From: Candidatus Nitrosopumilus sp.
GTDB lineage: Archaea; Thermoproteota; Nitrososphaeria; Nitrososphaerales; Nitrosopumilaceae
Reading direction: 5' to 3'
DNA: 7,795 nucleotides
Assembly (NCBI GenBank): GCA_029860565.1
Contig: JAOUAY010000045.1
Span: 1-7,795 of the forward strand
Shown: in pieces, positions 1 through 5,144 of the stretch
How the letters are laid out: each line of letters starts with the position of its first letter
Position numbering within the stretch: the first letter of the stretch is position 1
Translations under genes and position numbers: made by a program
The notes under the pieces: generated by a model
What the model was told of the DNA's origin: nothing
Seen by the model: the letters and a program-made list of their open reading frames with translations, nothing else
Database searches by the model: none

Positions 1-120
1 AACCAACACCAGAACCAACACCAGAACCAACACCAGAACCAACACCAGAACCAACACCAGAACCAACACCAGAACCAACACCAGAACCAACACCAGAACC
101 AACACCAGAACCAACACCAG
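1..120 (+). repeat. 12-bp tandem repeat, ten perfect copies, coding
   Basis: Ten consecutive identical copies of a 12-nt unit (aaccaacaccag as phased from base 1) fill 1-120 and touch the window edge, so the true number may be higher. Read in the alba frame each unit is CCA-ACA-CCA-GAA, Pro-Thr-Pro-Glu. No copy carries even a synonymous change, which suggests recent expansion or ongoing homogenisation. Because 12 is a multiple of 3, copy gain or loss keeps the alba frame. The unit has no stop in any frame, so open frames here prove little by themselves. Confidence 0.97.
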
Positions 121-434
121 AACCAACTTCTGGCGAAACTCCTGACTCTCGCCCCGCACCTGAAGAACGTGATGTGATATTTGTTGGCACTAAACCAATA
201 ATGACTTATGTTTCTGCAACTTTAACTCAACTTTCAACTCGAACTACAGTTACTATCAAAGCTAGAGGAAAACGAATTACGCAAGCAGTTGATGTTTCCC
301 AAATGATTACTAAGCGAATGAATTCTGTAGGGTATGTGATCAGTGACGTAAGAATTTCATCTGACTCTTTAACTTCCCAAGATGGAAAACAACGTAATGT
401 TTCTACAATGGAAATTGATATTACAAAAAATTAA
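1..434 (+). CDS. albA: Alba DNA/RNA-binding chromatin protein with Pro-Thr-Pro-Glu repeat N-terminus (5' partial)
   Basis: Alba is a small basic protein that dimerises, coats double-stranded DNA and also binds RNA; it is a main chromatin protein of many archaea. The reading frame runs from position 3 without a stop to TAA at 432-434. The Alba fold occupies about 174-431: VIFVGTKPIMTYV (first strand and helix), KARGKRITQAVD (the DNA-binding loop) and TSQDGKQRNVSTMEI (the C-terminal hairpin), all at family spacing. Ahead of it lie ten Pro-Thr-Pro-Glu units and a short linker (PTSGETPDSRPAPEERD). The true start is left of the window, so full length is unknown, but the extension is at least 57 residues, where Sulfolobus Alba has about ten. 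GTG at 174 could start a bare Alba, but the open upstream frame with in-frame repeats and acidic linker argues for the long form. The extension is acidic and probably unfolded; its effect on DNA binding is inference. The 3' end overlaps the next gene. Confidence 0.93.
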   Translation, partial: PTPEPTPEPTPEPTPEPTPEPTPEPTPEPTPEPTPEPTPEPTSGETPDSRPAPEERDVIFVGTKPIMTYVSATLTQLSTRTTVTIKARGKRITQAVDVSQMITKRMNSVGYVISDVRISSDSLTSQDGKQRNVSTMEIDITKN

Positions 435-654
435 TTTAAAAAATTTAACTTTAATTCTATTTGGAATTTTATTTATTGGAATAATAATTAGTTTCACTGG
501 AAATTCTTGTGGAATTGAATATATTCTAATTGTCAATGACATCTCTTCATATGAACAGTCTCTTGATCCTGAATTTTGTGAAATTATTGTTGAAAAAATT
601 GATTTATTCATTGATAGTTGTGAATCTGAAATAGAAATTTTAGATTGTGGTTAA
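382..654 (+). CDS. Small single-helix membrane protein with four cysteines, function unknown
   Basis: I do not recognise a named family. The 90-residue frame has a lysine-containing N-terminus, one strongly hydrophobic helix at about residues 21-39 (LTLILFGILFIGIIISF), then an acidic tail of about 50 residues with cysteines at 43, 66, 80 and 89. By the positive-inside rule the tail would face outside. Four cysteines in so short a tail could make two disulfides or bind a metal; both are inference. The ATG at 382 overlaps the alba 3' end by 53 nt. ATG 397 or TTG 415 would also work and would shorten the overlap, and no clear ribosome binding site decides. Codon use is like that of neighbouring genes (many GA/AA-starting codons, A/T third bases), which favours a real gene. 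It may be co-transcribed with alba. Its TAA overlaps the stop of the convergent exporter by 4 bp. Confidence 0.62.
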   Translation: MENNVMFLQWKLILQKINLKNLTLILFGILFIGIIISFTGNSCGIEYILIVNDISSYEQSLDPEFCEIIVEKIDLFIDSCESEIEILDCG

Positions 655-1271
655 GGTACAATGTCCACCAAAAATGTAATTCCAAAATAAACTAACATTA
701 AACTTAGTACTATCATTAATGCCTTGTAATTTCTGTTGGAAATAATTTTTGAACTTTTTGAGGCAAGAAATGAAATTCCTCCTAACCACACAAAATCCAT
801 CCAGATGTGCATTACAAATACAATTAGTATGCCTGTAAATGCCCAAATTAACATTGCATCTGAAATTAATTTGAATCCAATTGTCAACCACCAAATAATA
901 AAAAATGGATTTAATGCACTTAATGCAATTCCTGTAACTAGCGGGCCTTGTTTTGGATTTGATATGATGTCTTCTTTTTTCTGTAATACAGTTTTAATTT
1001 GCATAAACGCAAATGCAAAAAGTGTAATTGCTCCAAATATGGAAATTAATATTCTGAATTCCGGAAATATTTCTAAAGAAAATACCCCGATCCCTAACAA
1101 AATTACTAAAGGAAACTCAACAATTGTGTGACCAATTGCCATTTTGATGCCTGATTTTACACCGTCTCGCAATCCATACGATATATTTGCTGCAAAAAGT
1201 GGTCCTGGGGCCATAACTCCTGATGCTGAAACCACAATGACTAACACAGCAAATTCTAGGATCTGAATCAT
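651..1271 (-). CDS. LysE/RhtB-family amino-acid (or related metabolite) exporter
   Basis: This is a membrane protein of 206 residues, the usual size for the LysE/RhtB superfamily, which exports amino acids and similar small molecules using the ion gradient. Six hydrophobic segments are visible at about residues 4-26, 46-65, 72-92, 108-133, 139-160 and 183-203. The family signature is present: APGP at 21-24 after the first helix, followed by a glycine-spaced stretch (GLRDGVKSGIKMAIGH, 34-48). Asn-Pro at 121-122 in the fourth segment is also typical. The charged loop at about 93-107 (KTVLQKKEDIISNPK) separates the two halves. The substrate cannot be told from sequence. The start is the ATG at 1271; a T-rich TATA-like stretch on the minus strand (complement of 1300-1307) sits about 32 nt upstream, so a short leader is likely. 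A T6 run on the minus strand (593-598) is a possible downstream termination point. The gene is separated from the PAC2 gene by 53 bp and a T-run, so it is probably transcribed alone. Confidence 0.88.
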   Translation of the reverse strand: MIQILEFAVLVIVVSASGVMAPGPLFAANISYGLRDGVKSGIKMAIGHTIVEFPLVILLGIGVFSLEIFPEFRILISIFGAITLFAFAFMQIKTVLQKKEDIISNPKQGPLVTGIALSALNPFFIIWWLTIGFKLISDAMLIWAFTGILIVFVMHIWMDFVWLGGISFLASKSSKIISNRNYKALMIVLSLMLVYFGITFLVDIVP

Positions 1272-1314
1272 TGTCTTCTGATATTGTCTATCAAATTACA
1301 AAATAAACATAATT

Positions 1315-1322
1315 AAAAAAAA
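1315..1322 (-). terminator. Oligo-T terminator of the PAC2-family gene
   Basis: The minus strand carries eight consecutive T residues starting 3 nt after the PAC2-family stop codon. Archaeal RNA polymerase commonly terminates at such T-runs without needing a hairpin. It would also limit read-through into the exporter gene downstream. Confidence 0.5.
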
Positions 1323-1324
1323 TT

Positions 1325-2038
1325 CTATCTATACATGGAATTTTTAAGATGCTTTGATTCTTCTTGTGTTTCTTTTATCACTATTTCTGCTTTCTCAGCT
1401 TCTTTTTGCAGTAATGGAATGTCGCATGAAGTCTCTGGAATTAATTTAGATATTGCCATGCATAGTTGTGCGCTTGATTTAAAATCTGGATCTTTTCCAT
1501 CTGTATGAAAAATTATCACAATTACATCTTGTTTTGACATACTTCCTTCATTTAGTAACATTCCTGGAATCCCTGGTATTGTTCCATGGTCTAAAATTTT
1601 CAAACCTGCTTCTTTAATTTTTGCTCTTGCAACATCGGTACTTCCAACTCCAATAATCTCTTTATCATTATTAGATGATTTGATTGCAACGCTGCTAATA
1701 ATTAATCCAATTTTGTGTTCTTTTGCCCATTTCAACATTGTTTTAGCTGTGACTCTATGTAATGATTGATCAAGAGTAAGAAATGACAAAAATATTCCAA
1801 CTTTCAAACCCTCATTGACAAAAATTCTCGTTGGGAAATTGGGTTTTCCATTTTTTACAACACTGATTGGTGGAAAACTTTCTGAATCAATTACTCCTGC
1901 TAATTCAAACTGTGATGTATGAATCATTGATTCAGTTGCAATTGCACTAGTAAACCCTACAGATGGAAATCCATCAATGAGATAACCTCCTTCTAAATCG
2001 AGTGACTTTAATTCTCTAATTCTTATTTTAGGAGACAT
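1325..2038 (-). CDS. PAC2-family protein (archaeal proteasome-assembly-chaperone-like), HbYX-like C-terminus
   Basis: The PAC2 family includes eukaryotic Pba1/Pba2 (PAC1/PAC2) and archaeal PbaA/PbaB, which bind the alpha ring of the 20S proteasome. With the ATG at 2038 the product has 237 residues, a usual archaeal length. Family features are the early GGYLIDGFPSVGF block (about 17-29), a central strand with LIISSVAI (112-119), IIGVGSTDVAR (128-138), the glycine/proline loop GTIPGIPGMLLNEG (152-165) and a charged C-terminal helix (about 208-232) that may form a coiled coil. The protein ends Met-Tyr-Arg, which fits the hydrophobic-Tyr-any (HbYX) docking motif. A GTG at 2041 lies one codon upstream; ATG is preferred, and a weak TATA-like element sits about 26 nt from it. 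The gene follows the deoxyhypusine synthase gene by 49 bp on the same strand, so partial co-transcription is possible. A role as proteasome chaperone or activator is inference. Confidence 0.88.
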   Translation of the reverse strand: MSPKIRIRELKSLDLEGGYLIDGFPSVGFTSAIATESMIHTSQFELAGVIDSESFPPISVVKNGKPNFPTRIFVNEGLKVGIFLSFLTLDQSLHRVTAKTMLKWAKEHKIGLIISSVAIKSSNNDKEIIGVGSTDVARAKIKEAGLKILDHGTIPGIPGMLLNEGSMSKQDVIVIIFHTDGKDPDFKSSAQLCMAISKLIPETSCDIPLLQKEAEKAEIVIKETQEESKHLKNSMYR

Positions 2039-2060
2039 CACATATTTTGCATATCAATCA

Positions 2061-2068
2061 AATAATAT
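2061..2068 (-). promoter_or_regulatory. Possible TATA element for the PAC2-family gene
   Basis: The minus strand reads ATATTATT here, centred about 26-27 nt upstream of the ATG at 2038, the distance expected for a leaderless archaeal transcript. The match to the archaeal TATA consensus is weak and the region is AT-rich, so this is tentative. Confidence 0.3.
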
Positions 2069-2087
2069 CTTTTGTCTAATTCTAAAT

Positions 2088-3029
2088 CTATTTTTGTAAT
2101 TTTGAAATCAGTGCTGCATAAATAAATGGCAAAATTGTTGTCACTTCTGCATGAAGTGTTGATTGTTTTGCTATTTGTGTTACTTTTCCCCACGAAATTG
2201 CTTCTCTTACCAATGCTCCACTTAGACTTCCATCAAATTCTTGTGCTGTTGTGATGTAAAATGCATAATCTAATCCTTCTCTATACTGATTCCACCATAA
2301 TGTGTGATGCTTGGAAATTCCTCCACCGATCATGAATGCCCCTGATTTTTCAGCTTTGAAGATTAATCCTGAAAGAAGATTTGCATCTCCTATCATGTTT
2401 AGCTTGAAATCATTATGTTTTTGTGTAAATAACCAAATTTGACTTCCTACTGCACCATCCATTATACCTGGAACTACAACATTGATGTCGTTTTTGTATG
2501 CCCAATAAAGAAATGAATCTTCACCGAGATGTTTTCCAATCATCTTGCATATTTCAGCAGTGGTCATCTCTTTTACTCCATTCTGATATTCTTCTTCTAA
2601 AAACAACTGCATTTTTTCTTCAATGAGTGGACCGTAACTGTCCATCGGAACGAGTACGTTTCCTAATCTGTGAATGTTTTGGTTAGCTAATTCCATATCG
2701 TCCATTGTAAAAGATCCTTCTTTGTAATGTGAAAAATGTCTTGCAATGTCATGATCTAATGCTCCACATGTTGTTATGGCTACATCAAACCATTTGTTTT
2801 TAATCATATTTTTGATAATACCTCTTAGCCCAGTTGAAATAACTGCACCTACAAATGAAATAAATCTCAAACATTGTTTGTCTGAAATCATTTCTGTTAG
2901 AATTTCTAATCCGTCTGATAGATTTACCGATTCAAATCCTCCTGATTGAGATAGCTCTTCAAAAATTTTTTCTATTGAAGTGTCTGAATTTATTTCTATA
3001 TCTTTTACTGGACGACCTGGGTCTATCAT
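2088..3029 (-). CDS. dys: Deoxyhypusine synthase
   Basis: The enzyme transfers the 4-aminobutyl group of spermidine, with NAD+, to one lysine of translation factor aIF5A, the first step of hypusine formation; it works as a cytoplasmic tetramer. The 313-residue product has the family motifs in order: SFVGAVISTGLRG (58-70), TTCGALDHD (86-94), VVVPGIMDGAVGSQI (194-208), GGGISKHH (235-242), TAQEFDGSLSGA (261-272) and EAISWGK (276-282). Lys282 aligns with the catalytic lysine that forms the enzyme-substrate intermediate (Lys329 in the human enzyme), and the GGG-x-x-K-H-H block contains the active-site histidine. The protein appears complete and functional. The ATG at 3029 is supported by a TATA-like element about 25 nt upstream, which suggests a leaderless mRNA. 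It faces away from the inositol-phosphate synthase gene and precedes the PAC2-family gene by 49 bp. Confidence 0.97.
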   Translation of the reverse strand: MIDPGRPVKDIEINSDTSIEKIFEELSQSGGFESVNLSDGLEILTEMISDKQCLRFISFVGAVISTGLRGIIKNMIKNKWFDVAITTCGALDHDIARHFSHYKEGSFTMDDMELANQNIHRLGNVLVPMDSYGPLIEEKMQLFLEEEYQNGVKEMTTAEICKMIGKHLGEDSFLYWAYKNDINVVVPGIMDGAVGSQIWLFTQKHNDFKLNMIGDANLLSGLIFKAEKSGAFMIGGGISKHHTLWWNQYREGLDYAFYITTAQEFDGSLSGALVREAISWGKVTQIAKQSTLHAEVTTILPFIYAALISKLQK

Positions 3030-3050
3030 AATTTGATTTGCTGTGTCAAG

Positions 3051-3057
3051 TATAAAA
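3051..3057 (-). promoter_or_regulatory. TATA box of dys
   Basis: The minus strand reads TTTTATA, centred about 25 nt upstream of the dys ATG at 3029. This is the right sequence and spacing for an archaeal TATA box driving a transcript that starts at or next to the start codon. It is one half of a compact divergent promoter region (3030-3130). Confidence 0.55.
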
Positions 3058-3099
3058 TTCTGCCTTTAATCCAACCTTTTTTCTATAATCTAAGAAAAC

Positions 3100-3105
3100 T
3101 ATAAA
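3100..3105 (+). promoter_or_regulatory. TATA box of the inositol-3-phosphate synthase gene
   Basis: TATAAA preceded by a purine-rich stretch (aagaaaac) that could serve as the BRE. It is centred about 28 nt upstream of the ATG at 3131 and only about 20 nt from the alternative GTG at 3122, so it favours the ATG and a leaderless or nearly leaderless mRNA. Confidence 0.58.
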
Positions 3106-3130
3106 CCCGTCTGACCACGATGTGTTGTAT

Positions 3131-4225
3131 ATGGCTGATAGAATAAAAGTTGCATTAGTTGGCATTGGTAATTGTTTTTCAGGATTAATTCAGGGAATTG
3201 AATACTATCGACAAAACCCTTCTCAAGAAATTACAGGAATCATCCATGATAAATTAGCTGGTTATGGTATTCACGATATTGATTTTGTTTGTGGTTTTGA
3301 TGTAGGTGAAAATAAAGTTGGCAAACCACTCAACGATGCAATTTATGAATCTCCTAACATGGTTAATTGGGTTCCAAACGATATCATGCCAAAAACTGAT
3401 GCTAAAGTCTATGAGAGTCCGTTATTAGATGGAGTTGGAATCTGGGTAGAAAATAAAATCAATCCTCTTAAAAGTACTAAAACTAATGAAGAACTTACAG
3501 CGGAAGTAAAACAAGTACTCAAGGACACTGGTGCTGAAATTATTGTATCTTATTTGCCTGTTGGATCTGACAAGGTAACTGCATTTTGGGCTCAAATTTG
3601 TCTTGAAACAAATACTGCGTTTGTAAATTGTATCCCTTCATTCATCGCATCTGATGAAACTTGGGCTAAAAAATTCCAAGAAAAAAACATACCTTGCATT
3701 GGAGATGATATCAAAGGCCAAGTGGGTGCTACCATTGTACATAGAACTTTGGCCAAACTGTGTAGTGACAGAGGAACAAAAATTGAAAAAACATATCAAA
3801 TCAACGTTGGAGGAAATACTGATTTTCTAAACATGAAAGAACAAGATAGACTTGTATCAAAGAGAATATCTAAAACAGAAAGTGTTCAAAGCCAACTGAA
3901 AGAAAGATTGGATGATGATCAAATCTATGTTGGCCCTTCTGACTTTATTCCATTTTTGGGTAATACCAAACTTATGTTTATGAGAATTGAGGGTCGTCAA
4001 TGGGCAAATATTCCTTACAATATGGAAGTTCGTTTAGAAGTAGATGACAAAGCAAACTCTGCAGGAATTGTAATTGATGCGATTAGATTGGCAAGAATCG
4101 CACTTGATAGGGGAATTGGAGGTCCAATAAAACCTGCCAGTGCATATCTGATGAAACACCCAATCGAGCAAACTTCTGACGTTCAAGCAAAAACTGCATG
4201 TGAAAAGTTTGTTGCCGGTGACTAA
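3131..4225 (+). CDS. ino1: Inositol-3-phosphate synthase (myo-inositol-1-phosphate synthase)
   Basis: This enzyme converts D-glucose 6-phosphate to 1D-myo-inositol 3-phosphate using NAD+ internally, without net redox change. In archaea the product feeds inositol phospholipid head groups (archaetidylinositol phosphate). The 364-residue protein has the short actinobacterial/archaeal form. Visible motifs are an N-terminal Rossmann nucleotide-binding strand and loop (KVALVGIGNC, 6-15), SYLPVGSDK (140-148), GDDIKGQVGAT (191-201), the family core NVGGNTDFLNM (215-225), and DKANSAGIVIDAIRLAR (316-332) near the end. GTG 3122 and TTG 3125 are in frame upstream, but the ATG at 3131 gives the usual MADRIKVALVG beginning and fits the TATA box. 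The stop codon directly abuts the stop of the convergent nitrilase-like gene. Which of the thaumarchaeal lipids or solutes uses this inositol is inference. Confidence 0.96.
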   Translation: MADRIKVALVGIGNCFSGLIQGIEYYRQNPSQEITGIIHDKLAGYGIHDIDFVCGFDVGENKVGKPLNDAIYESPNMVNWVPNDIMPKTDAKVYESPLLDGVGIWVENKINPLKSTKTNEELTAEVKQVLKDTGAEIIVSYLPVGSDKVTAFWAQICLETNTAFVNCIPSFIASDETWAKKFQEKNIPCIGDDIKGQVGATIVHRTLAKLCSDRGTKIEKTYQINVGGNTDFLNMKEQDRLVSKRISKTESVQSQLKERLDDDQIYVGPSDFIPFLGNTKLMFMRIEGRQWANIPYNMEVRLEVDDKANSAGIVIDAIRLARIALDRGIGGPIKPASAYLMKHPIEQTSDVQAKTACEKFVAGD

Positions 4226-4963
4226 TCACTGAAATTTATTTGAATCTGAAAATCTTACTTTTCTATTCTTTTCATATTTGTCTAAATCAAATTCTTTACT
4301 TGTTCCACATTCACCATTTAATTTCATAACCTTAGTTGTTACTACTTTGTTGTTTTCAGTCAAATCTATAATGAGACTATTGCCTCCAAATCTTCGATTC
4401 TCAACATTTGCTGCCAAGATGGGTATTCTATTTTCTAATGCTCTTACTTGAACATACATCTGCCAAGGCTCAATTCCTCTCCTGACTATTCTACTTGGTG
4501 AAAATAGAACTTGGGCTCCTTTTTTCACCAATGTGTTGGCAACATTAGGAAACACCATGTCATAACAAATCACTACTCCGAATTTACAGGCAGTATTGAA
4601 AATTTTAGCCTCATTTCCAGGCTTTACATTGTTTTTTTCATAGTCAAACGGATGTATTTTCTCTTGTCTACCTACGAATTCTCCTTTTGGGCCAATTATT
4701 GGAGCAATTATTGATGTGTGCTTCTTTGTGATTTCATAAAATGCTCCTGGTATTATTGTCATGGAGAACTCCTTTGCAATTTTTTTAAAATCTGAAAATT
4801 CCACATCAAAATCTTTGATCTCATTTTTCTTGAGCCATTGCTCTGGGAGGCACACTATTTCTGTGTCTTTTTCTCCTAATTTTTTTAAAATTTTTGATAC
4901 GTTGAAAATTCTTTTTTGATTTGTACTTTGTAGTGTAGTTTGAATAAGTCCTAGCTTGACCAT
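4226..4963 (-). CDS. Carbon-nitrogen hydrolase (nitrilase superfamily amidase)
   Basis: Members hydrolyse non-peptide C-N bonds in amides or nitriles by a Glu-Lys-Cys triad. The triad is plain: Glu41 in CLPEQW, Lys102 in EKIHPFDYE and Cys133 in GVVICYDMVFPN. The conserved QVRALENRIP segment (172-181) and the GGNSLIID strand (193-200) follow at normal spacing. At 245 residues the protein is a little shorter than the common 260-290, with a basic C-terminal end (KYEKNRKVRF) and no extra domain, so it is likely a cytoplasmic single-domain amidase. The substrate is not clear; omega-amidase-like or deaminated-glutathione-amidase-like activity is possible, but nothing in the sequence decides. ATG 4963 starts the protein at the first core strand (VKLGLIQTT), and a TATA-like element about 25 nt upstream supports it. 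Its 3' end meets the inositol-phosphate synthase gene with no intergenic base. Confidence 0.92.
   Translation of the reverse strand: MVKLGLIQTTLQSTNQKRIFNVSKILKKLGEKDTEIVCLPEQWLKKNEIKDFDVEFSDFKKIAKEFSMTIIPGAFYEITKKHTSIIAPIIGPKGEFVGRQEKIHPFDYEKNNVKPGNEAKIFNTACKFGVVICYDMVFPNVANTLVKKGAQVLFSPSRIVRRGIEPWQMYVQVRALENRIPILAANVENRRFGGNSLIIDLTENNKVVTTKVMKLNGECGTSKEFDLDKYEKNRKVRFSDSNKFQ
4257..4273 (+). terminator. Pyrimidine-rich tract after ino1, possible terminator
   Basis: A T/C-rich run (two TTTT blocks within cttttctattcttttc) lies 32-48 nt after the ino1 stop, inside the antisense of the nitrilase-like gene 3' end. Because the two genes leave no intergenic space, transcription of ino1 must end within its neighbour, and this is the first good T-rich stretch. 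Confidence 0.3.
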
Positions 4964-4965
4964 GC

Positions 4966-4985
4966 ACTAAGAATATTCACTTAGT
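4966..4985. promoter_or_regulatory. Inverted repeat between TATA box and start of the nitrilase-like gene
   Basis: ACTAAG and CTTAGT form perfect 6-bp arms around an 8-nt spacer, with GAATATTC, itself a palindrome, overlapping the left arm. The site lies 3 nt upstream of the ATG at 4963 and covers the expected transcription start region, where an archaeal repressor would block polymerase. It could also be chance in AT-rich DNA. Confidence 0.3.
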
Positions 4986-4992
4986 AATTATA
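4985..4992 (-). promoter_or_regulatory. TATA box of the nitrilase-like gene
   Basis: The minus strand reads TATAATTA, centred about 25 nt upstream of the ATG at 4963. The spacing suggests a leaderless mRNA. The inverted repeat at 4966-4985 adjoins its downstream side. Confidence 0.45.
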
Positions 4993-5017
4993 GATAGGCA
5001 TAGTTTTACGATCATTT

Positions 5018-5027
5018 CTTTAAAAAT
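5018..5027 (+). promoter_or_regulatory. Possible TATA box for smc
   Basis: CTTTAAAAAT is the best TATA-like element on the plus strand in the 181-bp gap before smc. It would start a transcript near 5045-5050 and leave a leader of about 95 nt, unlike the leaderless pattern of the neighbouring genes. A weaker candidate (gattatc, 5114-5120) would give the short spacing. A short inverted repeat (ttgta-cgat-tacaa, 5030-5043) lies just downstream. The rest of the gap up to 5144 shows no convincing gene or RNA. Confidence 0.3.
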
Positions 5028-5144
5028 AATTGTACGATTACAACCACTACGAAAAATATGATAACATAACAAGAAAAATTATGCAATTCTGTCAACTAAA
5101 CTTGTTAACCATCGATTATCCCACGTACTGAGAAATAATTACCA

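Noticed and set aside
1..120. Possible CRISPR array or other spaced repeat
   Set aside because: The 12-bp units are directly adjacent with no spacers and encode a regular peptide in frame with Alba.
174..434. GTG at 174 as the start of a normal-length Alba gene
   Set aside because: The frame upstream is open to the window edge and encodes an in-frame linker and repeat; a bare start is possible but less likely.
369..611. Minus-strand open frame of 80 codons
   Set aside because: It is antisense to the alba end and the small membrane protein and has no recognisable protein features.
640..1131. Open frames at 640-894 (minus) and 736-1131 (plus)
   Set aside because: Both are shadows of the exporter gene, whose six helices and APGP motif are clear in the chosen frame.
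651..1271. Horizontal transfer of the LysE-type exporter from bacteria
   Set aside because: Base composition and codon use look like the neighbours and there are no mobile-element remains; a phylogeny would be needed to claim transfer.
3122..3130. GTG or TTG upstream starts for ino1
   Set aside because: They add three atypical residues and lie too close to the TATA box; ATG 3131 fits both promoter spacing and the usual N-terminus.
4511..4714. Plus-strand open frame of 67 codons
   Set aside because: It is antisense to the nitrilase-like gene across its catalytic region and shows no independent features.
5081..5131. 16-codon open frame upstream of smc (begins ATG, encodes MQFCQL)
   Set aside because: It is short, has no ribosome binding site, and such frames are expected by chance; only conservation or ribosome profiling could rescue it as a leader peptide.
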